Source: an uncultured Lachnospiraceae bacterium
GTDB lineage: Bacteria > Bacillota > Clostridia > Lachnospirales > Lachnospiraceae
NCBI GenBank assembly: GCA_944375845.1
Contig: CALWAW010000064.1
Location: 1-38,380, forward strand
Reading direction: 5' to 3'
Length of the DNA: 38,380 nucleotides
A model generated the notes under the pieces. It saw only the letters and a list, made by a program, of their open reading frames with translations. It was not told the origin of the DNA and did not search any database. Below are positions 31,249 through 38,380 of this stretch, one piece after another. The position numbers and the translations under genes are program-made. Positions within the stretch are counted from its first letter, which is position 1, and the number at the start of each line of letters is the position of its first letter.

Positions 31249-31692
31249 TTATTCAATAACAGTCCCTTCTCTGTAGCATTCGCATATATACTCCCGGGAC
31301 TGGTAATAAAAATCCGTATTATAATTCGATATCACGGCATCGATCCAGGACGTATACACCTCTATCAACCGGTCTGTAATGTGCTCCTCATCATCTCCGG
31401 CAACATCCTCGATGAGCCGCTCATAAACCTCTCCGATGGTCCAGTAATCCGGCACAGCATAGCGGCATCCGGCCACATTGTCAAAATCCCCTTCCGGAAT
31501 ATGCAGGGATGTAATAAAATCATCGGCCGTCTTTTCAATTGGTTCACAGTGGAATACATCCGCGTAGCTGTAGATACGCTTGATTGTCTTTTCCCCCATA
31601 ATCCGGACCAGTTCCGACCGTTTCAGCTTTTGCTTTCGGCCAATAAATTCAATCAGGCTGCAGGTATAGAATAATGCGCTGTTATTTTTCAT
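31249..31692 (-). CDS. Conserved hypothetical protein, partner of the DUF3990-type gene
   Basis: The 147-aa product starts MKNNSALFYTCSLIEFIGRK and has an all-helical look, with YSYADVFHCEPIEKTADDFI and ECYREGTVIE. It resembles small proteins that I recall beside DUF3990/DUF3791 genes in Lachnospiraceae, but I cannot name a family with certainty. Its ATG (31690-31692) overlaps the last codons and stop of the DUF3990 fragment (ATGAAAAATAA), so they were once one operon. It appears intact although its partner is truncated. An antitoxin-like or partner role is inference. A GTG 12 bases upstream is an alternative start. Confidence 0.6.
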   Translation of the reverse strand: MKNNSALFYTCSLIEFIGRKQKLKRSELVRIMGEKTIKRIYSYADVFHCEPIEKTADDFITSLHIPEGDFDNVAGCRYAVPDYWTIGEVYERLIEDVAGDDEEHITDRLIEVYTSWIDAVISNYNTDFYYQSREYICECYREGTVIE

Positions 31693-31966
31693 CCCGCACT
31701 TCACTTCCCTTCACAAAAGATAATGCCGTAAGAGCCCGTGCCGTGTGGAAACTGATCTGGTGAGTCGGTTTTTTAAACCTCGCCAGAGCCCAAAAGGCTT
31801 CTCTGCTTATCTTGCCATCCACAAAATTCTGTATATAGTTAAATATCGTATCATTAGCCATGGGTCCCTCCACGATATCATAATCATGGGCCTGTCCCAT
31901 ACGACACGAAACAATAAAGTCTAACCATTCCTCCGTCATCTCCGGGAAAGTCAGTCTTGGGTGCTG
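31682..31966 (-). pseudogene. 5'-truncated DUF3990-type gene (C-terminal fragment)
   Basis: The fragment reads FPEMTEEWLDFIVSCRMG, then HDYDIVEGPMANDTIFNY, and FKKPTHQISFHTARALTALSF. This is the C-terminal third of DUF3990 proteins, which have an ADP-ribosyltransferase-like fold. The matching frame continues upstream only nine codons (from 31966) before a TGA at 31967-31969. The next DNA belongs to the end of the SWIM gene, so the N-terminal part is deleted. The ATG at 31937-31939 has no ribosome-binding site. It is probably not functional. Confidence 0.65.
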
Positions 31967-32019
31967 TCAGGAGGCTTTCCTTCTGTATTCACATCCTATG
32001 GCCGGGCAAAGAGATTGGC

Positions 32020-33702
32020 TCAATTAAATCCCGCCTTTCGCATTTCATCCATCATAGCGCTCCGGCGATAATATACAGAACGCCAGTTTTCCGCAATCTC
32101 AGCTGCCTTTTCTTTTCCATCAGGGTATTTACGGAGTTTCTTAAGATATCTCATCAATTCCCTGTATCGTTTTCTGTCATTGGCTCTTTTCGCTTCTCTA
32201 TACAGATATGCAACATATATATCACGAACCTGCTCCGGAAATTTTTCTTTCATTATTTTTTCATATCTGTCCATATTAAAAATAAACTCTTCTTTTTTCA
32301 GACATTCTAACATGCGTTCATACATTTTTTCTGATTCCATGAACGGATAGAAAATACTGTGATTTTTAGGATTTTGCAGAATCTGCTCTCTGTATTCATT
32401 CCACTCTGCGTCTGTACAGAGTTCTTTCAATTTATAAATATATACCAGCTCTGTTTGCGGACATTCAAAGACATAGTACATCAGTTCTTCCTTACAGGCT
32501 TTGTTATCTGATTGCATTTCATATATGGAGATCAGCTGCTCACTGTAGTGGGCAACCAGCCCCGGATACGCTCTGTCTAAAAGCTTACTTTCACACAAGA
32601 TCTGAATTGCTTCTTCCAACTCTCCGCACTCCAGCTTCTCCTTTATCTCCAATTTTCTTACCGCTGAAAAATTCCAGTGTTTCCGCAGATATTCCCGAAT
32701 CTCGTCCTCCGGAAGTTCCAACTCTTTCATAAGTTTAAGCCGTTTCATGATATTGTTCTCACAGCCGTAATGCACGCTCCATATACTTCCGCAGTCTGTA
32801 GAAGAGGCCTGCTTTTCAATCATGTCATCCAGATACTTGAGCTTTTTTTCCAACATTTCGCGGCTTCGGAATTCATGTGCCAGAAAATCTTCTATATATT
32901 CTTCCATGTAATCTGCGGCATAATTACCGGACAAATAATTCATAAACCAAGAAAACATCTCGTTTTTCTCATCGTCCGTACATTTTTCCAATATATTTTT
33001 CCAAGTATCATAACACGCATTTACGATTTGAAGTATACTTCCATCAGAGTCATCAATATCTGAATTTCCTGCTGTTTGAAAAACATAATTTGTCAGCTCA
33101 AATGCCTGACGACAGCAGCTGCGTTCCATTAACACTCTCACTGTATCGTACAGATAGTCTGTCATCGCACAGGCAAAATCCCATGCATTCCGGTAATCAA
33201 TATAACCAGCCCTGTCACTGTACTGCCAGACAAACCGGTCTACCCCCTGCTTTAACCGGTACATCTGCGTTTCATCTATTGCTGACGCATACCTGGCAAT
33301 AAGCATATCCCGGCTCTCATCATTCTGTTCAGCCAGCATCTTTATGACAGAACGCAATTCCGCTTCCGGAATATTTTCAATTATTTCTTCTAATTCCCTT
33401 TCCTTCCCACCTGATTCGTCATTTTTTGACAAAATCTCTTCTTTGTACTGTTCCTCTATTTCAAATAAAACAGCCGCCATGTGCTTACAATGATTTCCGT
33501 CTTCCGCAAAGGGGCAGGAACAGTACATTTTCTGAATCTGTTCCCCCTTTACCTCGATATCCACCTCATAATCCTCTGTTCCCTCTACAACCGCATGATA
33601 TCCATATTCCGTTTTATGGCACTCCTGAACCGCCCCTTCATAGAAATACATTTCTCCGCGTATAAGAATATGCTCACGAAATAAATTCTTCCAATCTCGC
33701 AT
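32020..33702 (-). CDS. SWIM zinc-finger protein, second gene of the helicase operon
   Basis: The 560-aa protein has a SWIM finger near its N-terminus (C61-x-C63, C72-x-H74 in CSCPFAEDGNHCKH) after a short conserved head. A long, helix-rich, acidic region without known catalytic motifs follows, possibly repeat-like and protein-binding. SWIM fingers bind DNA or proteins and are often found beside SNF2-type helicases. The gene starts 22 bases after the helicase stop on the same strand, suggesting one operon. It is clearly more AT-rich than the housekeeping genes, a sign of transfer. The Shine-Dalgarno AGAGGAA is about 13 bases from the ATG, a long gap. The exact role is unknown. Confidence 0.78.
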   Translation of the reverse strand: MRDWKNLFREHILIRGEMYFYEGAVQECHKTEYGYHAVVEGTEDYEVDIEVKGEQIQKMYCSCPFAEDGNHCKHMAAVLFEIEEQYKEEILSKNDESGGKERELEEIIENIPEAELRSVIKMLAEQNDESRDMLIARYASAIDETQMYRLKQGVDRFVWQYSDRAGYIDYRNAWDFACAMTDYLYDTVRVLMERSCCRQAFELTNYVFQTAGNSDIDDSDGSILQIVNACYDTWKNILEKCTDDEKNEMFSWFMNYLSGNYAADYMEEYIEDFLAHEFRSREMLEKKLKYLDDMIEKQASSTDCGSIWSVHYGCENNIMKRLKLMKELELPEDEIREYLRKHWNFSAVRKLEIKEKLECGELEEAIQILCESKLLDRAYPGLVAHYSEQLISIYEMQSDNKACKEELMYYVFECPQTELVYIYKLKELCTDAEWNEYREQILQNPKNHSIFYPFMESEKMYERMLECLKKEEFIFNMDRYEKIMKEKFPEQVRDIYVAYLYREAKRANDRKRYRELMRYLKKLRKYPDGKEKAAEIAENWRSVYYRRSAMMDEMRKAGFN

Positions 33703-33724
33703 GACATTTATGATTCCTCTCTAT

Positions 33725-36658
33725 TCAGCTGTTGACGATGTATTCGTAGATGTCCTCGCGGACAGGCGTATCCAGCTCCCACTCGATCTCCACCGCGGTC
33801 TTATCGGTATTCGCCATGACGAACTCCTCCGCCTTTCCCGTGGCGGTCATCCGGCCAAGATAATAAAACTCCTTGGAAATTCTGTCGTCCTTATTTTTCC
33901 GGACGAATAACTCCACGTCGATGCCGCGCTCTCTGGCATGAAGGAAGTTCTGCACATCTTCAGAGGCCTTTGTCCTGCTCTGCTTCGATATGGCAATCAG
34001 CCGGCCGGGACTCTCAAAATGGTCCTCATACTTAATGGTCGCCTGAATATCCTCCGCCTTATCGTAATTGATGAACACCGGAAAGGTCTTTGTTTTCCGG
34101 TCATACTTATAGCCGCCCAGGTTCAGAGGCACCTCATTGTTCTCCCACTCCAGAAGCCTGCATACATCCTCGTATGTATACTTCTGATATAAAACGAAAC
34201 TGGTATCCTGATATCTGTGACTGTAATGCTCATTATACCGGGAAATTCCAAAATCAACCAGTTCCTTCAGAATCTCATAAAACTCCGGGTTCTCCAGCAT
34301 TTTCCCGAATTGCTCGGACACCCCATACTCGCCTGTATCCTCTTTTTTTATAAAAACGCAATCCTCGTAAGTCCTTTTTCCAGAGCCGACAGGGAATTCG
34401 TTGGTCATGATATTGACCACATTTTTAATGGTTTTATCCTGCGCATCGATCCCATACTCTCTTTTTAAATCCTTTTCCCACAGCTGAAAGAAGCCCTGCC
34501 GATAGCTCAGGATCCGCTTAAGCATAGCCAGCTCATGGATCCGCTTTCCGCTTGCCAGTTTTTTCGAGATAAACTCGATCACCTTTTCTTCCTCAGCAGA
34601 AAGCCTGACCTTATAGTCGTCTTCATATTTCACCAGGAATTTATAGTAGGAGCCCAGACTGTTGTTATCGAAGATCCGAAGAACATCCATTTCTCCGTAA
34701 TCATCAAAATCTCTGAGCGCGGGAATTCGGCCCAGCTTATTCTTCAGATTTTTATAATTCTCCCGAATCAACCTGATGTCGCTGAAATTCGCGCTGTCAA
34801 TGGCCGCGAAAATCCGCTTCCTCGATATTTCATCGAAATGAATGGTTGAGGAACCCGGTATAATCCGCTCTCCCTCCAGCACAAAACGGCGGATATTATC
34901 TTTATTATAGCTTCTGTCTCCGGACAGAGCGATCGGTATCATAAAGTTGTTTTTATAGTTTCCGATGAAATCCAGGATCACAACATATTCCTTATTTTCC
35001 GCCTTTCGCAGTCCACGCCCCAGCTGCTGCACAAACACAATCGGCGATTCTGTGGGGCGCAGCATGATCACCTGGTTCACCTCCGGGATATCCACTCCTT
35101 CATTAAAGATATCCACCGTAAAGATATAATCCAGCTTGTCCTCTCCCTCATCCAATACCAGACGCTCCACCGCCTGTTCACGCTTTTCCTGGCTGTCGTC
35201 TCCGGTCAGCGCCAGGGTCCGGTAGCCGCGCTCATTGAATTTTTCGCTGAGCGCCCCGGCTTCTTTTTTAGAGCTGCAAAATACCAGCCCCTTTGCCCGG
35301 TCTCCGCAGTATCCATAATATTCTATCTGCTGAATGATATAGCTGACGCGTTCCTCGCTGGTCAGTCTGTTGAAATCTCTAAACCCTGTCTCCTCGTTCA
35401 CGGTCTCCCCGTCAATTTGAAAATCTGTGATTCCGAAATAATGAAAGGGGCACAGAAGATCTTCCTCCAGCGCCTGCTGAAGCCGGATCTCATAGGCGAT
35501 ATTATGGTCAAATGCCTCGTACACATCAAACGCGTCCGTCCGCTCCGGAGAGGCCGTCATTCCCAGCCAGAATTTCGGCGTAAAGTAGCGCATGATATTT
35601 TGATAGCTCTCCGCCCCCGTCCTGTGGGCTTCGTCAATGACGATTGTATCAAACTCATCTTTCTGAAATCTTGTATAAACCTCCTTCCTCGCCATCATCT
35701 GCATGGTTGAAAAGAGATAGTCTGTATCATAATCCTTGGAATTCCCCGAAAGAAGCCCAAAGCTCCTTGTCTTTCCAAATACCTTTTGATAACTGGCAAT
35801 GGCCTGCTTCGCGATCTGCTCTCTGTGTACCAGAAATAATATCTTTTTTGCCCCTTCCTCCCGAAGCGCAAACGCAGACGCATAGGTTTTTCCTGTCCCC
35901 GTGGCAGAGATCAAAAGCGCTCTTGTCTCTCCTGCCGAACGAATCTTTTCAAGGTTGGAAATAAAACCCAGCTGCATGGAATTAGGCTGTAACCTGTACT
36001 GCTCCAGAGACGGAATCTGCGCCTCCTTTGCAATCCTTCTCTGCTTTTGAATGATTCGGTAGTTGAGTTCATATTCCTCAATAAAATCATTAAAATCCGC
36101 TGTGTATTCGGAATCCCACAGCTCCTCAAATTCCTGTACCAGTTCCCCGGCGATCTCTCCCTGAGTCGTCGAAATGAGCCTGGTATTCCACTCTTTGCTT
36201 ATTGTCAGCGCGCTTGCAGTCAGATTGGAGCTCCCTATAATGATCCGGTAAAGTCCTTCATTTTTAAATACATATCCCTTTGTGTGGAATCCTCCCGGGA
36301 CCCCACCTGTCCGATACATTTTCAATGTGATATTTTTAAACTCTGCCAGCTTGCGCAGCGCTCTTGGCTCGCTGAAATTCTGGTAATCCGTTGTAAGGAT
36401 TTTCCCCGGTACGCCCCGTCTTTCCAGCTCCTTCAAGGTCTGAAGCAGCGGCGTTACGCCATTCATATTGATAAAGGCGACACTGATAAAAAATTCCCCG
36501 CACGACAAAAGCTCATCCTCAATGGATGAGAGAACCTTACGCCCCGCTTTATGATTATTGGAAATAAACTGGGGTTTATACGCGAGATTTGACGAATATG
36601 CTCTGTCTATATATGCGGTCACAAAGCCGTCCCGAAGTAAATTCTCATAAGTGTTCAA
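33725..36658 (-). CDS. PLD nuclease - DEAD/DEAH helicase - DUF3427 fusion protein
   Basis: This 977-aa protein joins three parts. The N-terminal phospholipase-D-type nuclease domain (about 35-190) has H125-x-K127, N145 and E156 (HTKGYVFKN, GSSNLTASAL). The SF2 helicase (about 235-560) has Walker A ATGTGKT at 252-258, DEAH at 342-345, GMTAS at 366-370, and motif VI QQLGRGLRK at 544-552. The C-terminal DUF3427 region (about 820-977) includes FVLYQKYTYEDVCRLLEW. Such proteins occur in defence islands and act like restriction enzymes. The start is TTG (36656-36658), preceded by AAGGAGAGG. A -10 box (TATACT) with an overlapping palindrome lies just upstream. The SWIM gene follows. Substrate and partner roles are inferred. 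Confidence 0.9.
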   Translation of the reverse strand: MNTYENLLRDGFVTAYIDRAYSSNLAYKPQFISNNHKAGRKVLSSIEDELLSCGEFFISVAFINMNGVTPLLQTLKELERRGVPGKILTTDYQNFSEPRALRKLAEFKNITLKMYRTGGVPGGFHTKGYVFKNEGLYRIIIGSSNLTASALTISKEWNTRLISTTQGEIAGELVQEFEELWDSEYTADFNDFIEEYELNYRIIQKQRRIAKEAQIPSLEQYRLQPNSMQLGFISNLEKIRSAGETRALLISATGTGKTYASAFALREEGAKKILFLVHREQIAKQAIASYQKVFGKTRSFGLLSGNSKDYDTDYLFSTMQMMARKEVYTRFQKDEFDTIVIDEAHRTGAESYQNIMRYFTPKFWLGMTASPERTDAFDVYEAFDHNIAYEIRLQQALEEDLLCPFHYFGITDFQIDGETVNEETGFRDFNRLTSEERVSYIIQQIEYYGYCGDRAKGLVFCSSKKEAGALSEKFNERGYRTLALTGDDSQEKREQAVERLVLDEGEDKLDYIFTVDIFNEGVDIPEVNQVIMLRPTESPIVFVQQLGRGLRKAENKEYVVILDFIGNYKNNFMIPIALSGDRSYNKDNIRRFVLEGERIIPGSSTIHFDEISRKRIFAAIDSANFSDIRLIRENYKNLKNKLGRIPALRDFDDYGEMDVLRIFDNNSLGSYYKFLVKYEDDYKVRLSAEEEKVIEFISKKLASGKRIHELAMLKRILSYRQGFFQLWEKDLKREYGIDAQDKTIKNVVNIMTNEFPVGSGKRTYEDCVFIKKEDTGEYGVSEQFGKMLENPEFYEILKELVDFGISRYNEHYSHRYQDTSFVLYQKYTYEDVCRLLEWENNEVPLNLGGYKYDRKTKTFPVFINYDKAEDIQATIKYEDHFESPGRLIAISKQSRTKASEDVQNFLHARERGIDVELFVRKNKDDRISKEFYYLGRMTATGKAEEFVMANTDKTAVEIEWELDTPVREDIYEYIVNS

Positions 36659-36673
36659 TGTCCGCCTCTCCTT

Positions 36674-36692
36674 CTGATCTGAGATCAGTATA
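36674..36692 (-). promoter_or_regulatory. Promoter -10 of the helicase operon with operator-like palindrome
   Basis: CTGATCT-G-AGATCAG (36674-36688) is a perfect seven-base inverted repeat. It overlaps the -10 box TATACT (36687-36692 on the minus strand, preceded by TGA) and the expected transcription start. That placement is typical of a repressor site. No repressor gene is identified nearby. A second -10-like TATAAT occurs upstream on the same strand, near 36800. Confidence 0.45.
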
Positions 36693-36892
36693 TCACATTC
36701 CCGGTAAGGTTCCTAGCTATAAAGGGCAGTTCCTTAAAACATCTGAATATAGATTAAACTTTTACTGTATCACGTTCCACTAACCGAAAAAAATTCGCAT
36801 TATACAAGAAAATCCGGTTAAATTTTTGTCTTTATTTCTAATATTATTTTACCAAAAAATCTGATATGCTTTCTGCATAAGGAGGGCAGTAC

Positions 36893-37156
36893 ATGCAAAA
36901 GAAAAAGAAATTACTGCGGTTTGAGGATCTGATCAAATTCCCCACACCTGCGCGCCGGAGAAATCAGGCAAAAATCATCGTGCATCAGGATGAAATGTTT
37001 TCTGTAAGCTCCGCAGTCATTCGCTCTATCCGGGAAGACAGCGAAAAAATGCTGGCGGATTTCCGCCATTCCGAGGACTACAGGATCATCATGATCCGGC
37101 CCGACCCTCAACAGGGCTTTGAGTTTCCTAAAACAGGGCGTGTCACCCCCATTTGA
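36893..37156 (+). CDS. 87-aa hypothetical protein, divergent from the helicase operon
   Basis: The small protein begins with a basic stretch (MQKKKKLLRFEDLIKF) and has IVHQDEMFSVSSAVIRSIREDSEKML in its middle, probably a helix. I recognise no family. The ribosome-binding site is strong (AAGGAGGG, seven bases before the ATG), and a -10 box TATGCT with TGA before it lies at 36865-36870. It faces away from the helicase across a 234-base gap holding both promoters, which would suit a shared regulator, although no helix-turn-helix is obvious. Its last 14 bases overlap the convergent gene at 37143. Confidence 0.55.
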   Translation: MQKKKKLLRFEDLIKFPTPARRRNQAKIIVHQDEMFSVSSAVIRSIREDSEKMLADFRHSEDYRIIMIRPDPQQGFEFPKTGRVTPI

Positions 37157-37931
37157 CGGCGCTCAGGTAACTCCCCTGCAAAGCGCATAACCGCCCGATG
37201 CTTTCGCCTGAGATGCCGGTCGCGCTCTCGATCATAGAAAAATACTCACCTGCGAACCTCCCGCCCGGGCCTCTCAGACGCCATTCGGTGATTTCTGTCC
37301 ATACCGCGTCAGACATGGCTTTTTCATGGCTGTTCCAAAAATGCCATTCCGCTTCATCAATAAGCTTGCACAGCTCGCTCACGGTGAAAAAGGTTTCCTG
37401 TAAGAGCTCCGCCTTTGTTTTGGGAAATCGGGTAAAGACCGGCTCCTTCAGATCAAACAGCCATAATCGGGCAAACTGCGGCTGCAAAAGGCGTTCTTTT
37501 CCATGTTTCCGGATGACGTTACATTCAAAATCAAAAATTTTCCCGGCGTCTGTCTCACTGAAGCCGATTTTCTCAAGCTGGCTCACATACAGATCATAAT
37601 AAGATTGATCCTTATTTTTCAGGTATAATGCCGGAAGCTGAGAAGTCATCCACCTCTTGTCCAGTACATCCTCAAACGAAACCTCCCCGGCAGAGCGCTT
37701 TTTTCCCTGTGGAACAGCCTCGCTCTGCCCGGGGTGGTTTTTCTTCCATCTCAGACCCGTCCGGCAGACAAAGAACGACCCCACAGCGCACATGGCAGAC
37801 AGAACAAAGATCGCTATACGCTCTCCCAACGAAATCCCCTCTGCAAAAAACGAGCTCAGAATACCGATCACGGACACATAGCACATTATCCCGCCGAGAA
37901 TCGTCAAGATCCATCCCAGTGTTTTTTTCAT
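37143..37931 (-). CDS. 262-aa hypothetical membrane protein
   Basis: The N-terminus has two hydrophobic helices (about residues 5-27 and 38-57). A short basic linker and a 180-residue soluble domain with ALYLKNKDQSYYDLYVSQLEKIGFSETDAGKIFDFE and EWHFWNSHEKAMSDAVWTEITEW follow. No known family is recognised and no catalytic motif is evident. Ribosome-binding site AAGGAG and a weak TATAAG -10 precede it. It lies between the serine recombinase and the small plus-strand gene, and its end overlaps the latter by 14 bases (convergent stops). It is probably part of the mobile or accessory region. Confidence 0.65.
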   Translation of the reverse strand: MKKTLGWILTILGGIMCYVSVIGILSSFFAEGISLGERIAIFVLSAMCAVGSFFVCRTGLRWKKNHPGQSEAVPQGKKRSAGEVSFEDVLDKRWMTSQLPALYLKNKDQSYYDLYVSQLEKIGFSETDAGKIFDFECNVIRKHGKERLLQPQFARLWLFDLKEPVFTRFPKTKAELLQETFFTVSELCKLIDEAEWHFWNSHEKAMSDAVWTEITEWRLRGPGGRFAGEYFSMIESATGISGESIGRLCALQGSYLSAVKWG

Positions 37932-37994
37932 TGCAGGCTCCTTCTTATCTTATAAAGAAGAAAAAAATATGGTTTGCAAGCAAATTGACCGGGC

Positions 37995-38380
37995 TCAGCG
38001 AGACAAAAGCGCCGCCACCTCGACTTGTTCTTCGTTGTCCAAACTGATACTCATGTCTTCCTCGATGATGGGCAACTTAAATTTGATGGACTTTAACCAC
38101 TGTCCATTGGCTTGGCGTTCCGGATAAACCTGAATTTCAGAGATCAACGCCTCGATCAACTGCCGCCGCTCCGCCTCATTCATCATGCCATACAGTTTTT
38201 CAAAATAGATCAGCACTTTATAGATATTGTCGCCGGTCAGCTTTTCCGCTTCAATGGCCTGCTTTTTGGCTCTGGCCGCGATCAGCAGAGATTCCGTATC
38301 CTCGATCTTATCATACATCTTGTAGAGCCGGTCATCAAGGTCTGCCTTGCGCCGCACATAGTGCCGGTCGTCCGGGTCGA
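37995..38380 (-). CDS. Large serine recombinase, C-terminal part cut by window end
   Basis: The 128 residues visible (beginning DPDDRHYVRRKADLDDRLYK) form the coiled-coil and C-terminal part of a large serine recombinase. IEDTESLLIAARAKKQAIEAE, YFEKLYGMMNEAERRQLIEALI and SEIQVYPERQANGQWLKSIKF are typical of integrases or transposases of Firmicute mobile elements. The catalytic N-domain lies beyond the window, so activity cannot be judged. Its stop is at 37995-37997. Such genes usually sit at one end of the element, so an attachment site may lie between 37930 and 37995 or just outside the window. Confidence 0.82.
   Translation of the reverse strand, partial: DPDDRHYVRRKADLDDRLYKMYDKIEDTESLLIAARAKKQAIEAEKLTGDNIYKVLIYFEKLYGMMNEAERRQLIEALISEIQVYPERQANGQWLKSIKFKLPIIEEDMSISLDNEEQVEVAALLSR

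Noticed and set aside
1-38380. CRISPR arrays, tRNA or rRNA genes, insertion-sequence transposases
   Set aside because: No regularly spaced repeats, cloverleaf genes, rRNA segments or transposase motifs were seen when reading both strands; only the partial serine recombinase at the right end is mobile-element related.

Overview
The window looks like a chromosomal piece of a spore-forming, anaerobic Firmicute of the Lachnospiraceae (Clostridium cluster XIVa) type. The reasons are the GC-rich coding with Clostridia-type proteins, the set spoIID, spoIIQ, spoIIID and mreB/mbl, DUF4364 and DUF1385 proteins, and gene orders rho-rpmE-yqhQ-prmC-prfA and tig-clpP-clpX-lon-engB. Almost everything is on the minus strand. 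No tRNA, rRNA or CRISPR array was seen. Family names rest on motif recognition only, with no database search.

Layout by position. 1-376: start of clpB with a CIRCE-controlled promoter, then a 37-aa lysine-rich ORF translationally coupled to nth. 388-5773: nth and an operon etfB - ferredoxin-etfA - FAD 2-hydroxyacid dehydrogenase - YkvI-type transporter with its own sigma-A promoter. This resembles the electron-confurcating lactate dehydrogenase (LctBCD), but without the lactate permease. 5774-6072: no gene, but a cluster of palindromes including a 180-bp element with perfect 16-bp terminal inverted repeats. 6073-8683: UDG-superfamily glycosylase and nitroreductase (minus), then a zinc-ribbon membrane protein and a NYN-LOTUS protein (plus). 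8726-15400: rho, rpmE, yqhQ, prmC, prfA, a zinc-ribbon miniprotein, yjbQ and an aldehyde dehydrogenase. 15586-22983: a DUF4364 regulator, then the proteostasis cluster tig-clpP-clpX-lon-engB and a DJ-1-like protein. 23105-31229: a CYTH protein, then the sporulation and cell-shape region spoIIQ, spoIID, comF, recD2, mreB, a CmpB-like membrane protein and spoIIID. It carries sporulation-sigma-like promoters and two candidate noncoding RNAs.

31249-38380 is accessory and visibly more AT-rich. It holds the wreck of a DUF3990-type module, a SWIM zinc-finger protein, a 977-aa PLD-helicase-DUF3427 protein, two unknown genes and the C-terminus of a large serine recombinase cut by the window end. The helicase and SWIM genes read as a two-gene operon and are the best candidate here for an undescribed (probably defence) system. 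The two small structured transcripts at 29556-29667 and 30725-30851 are the best candidates for new RNAs.
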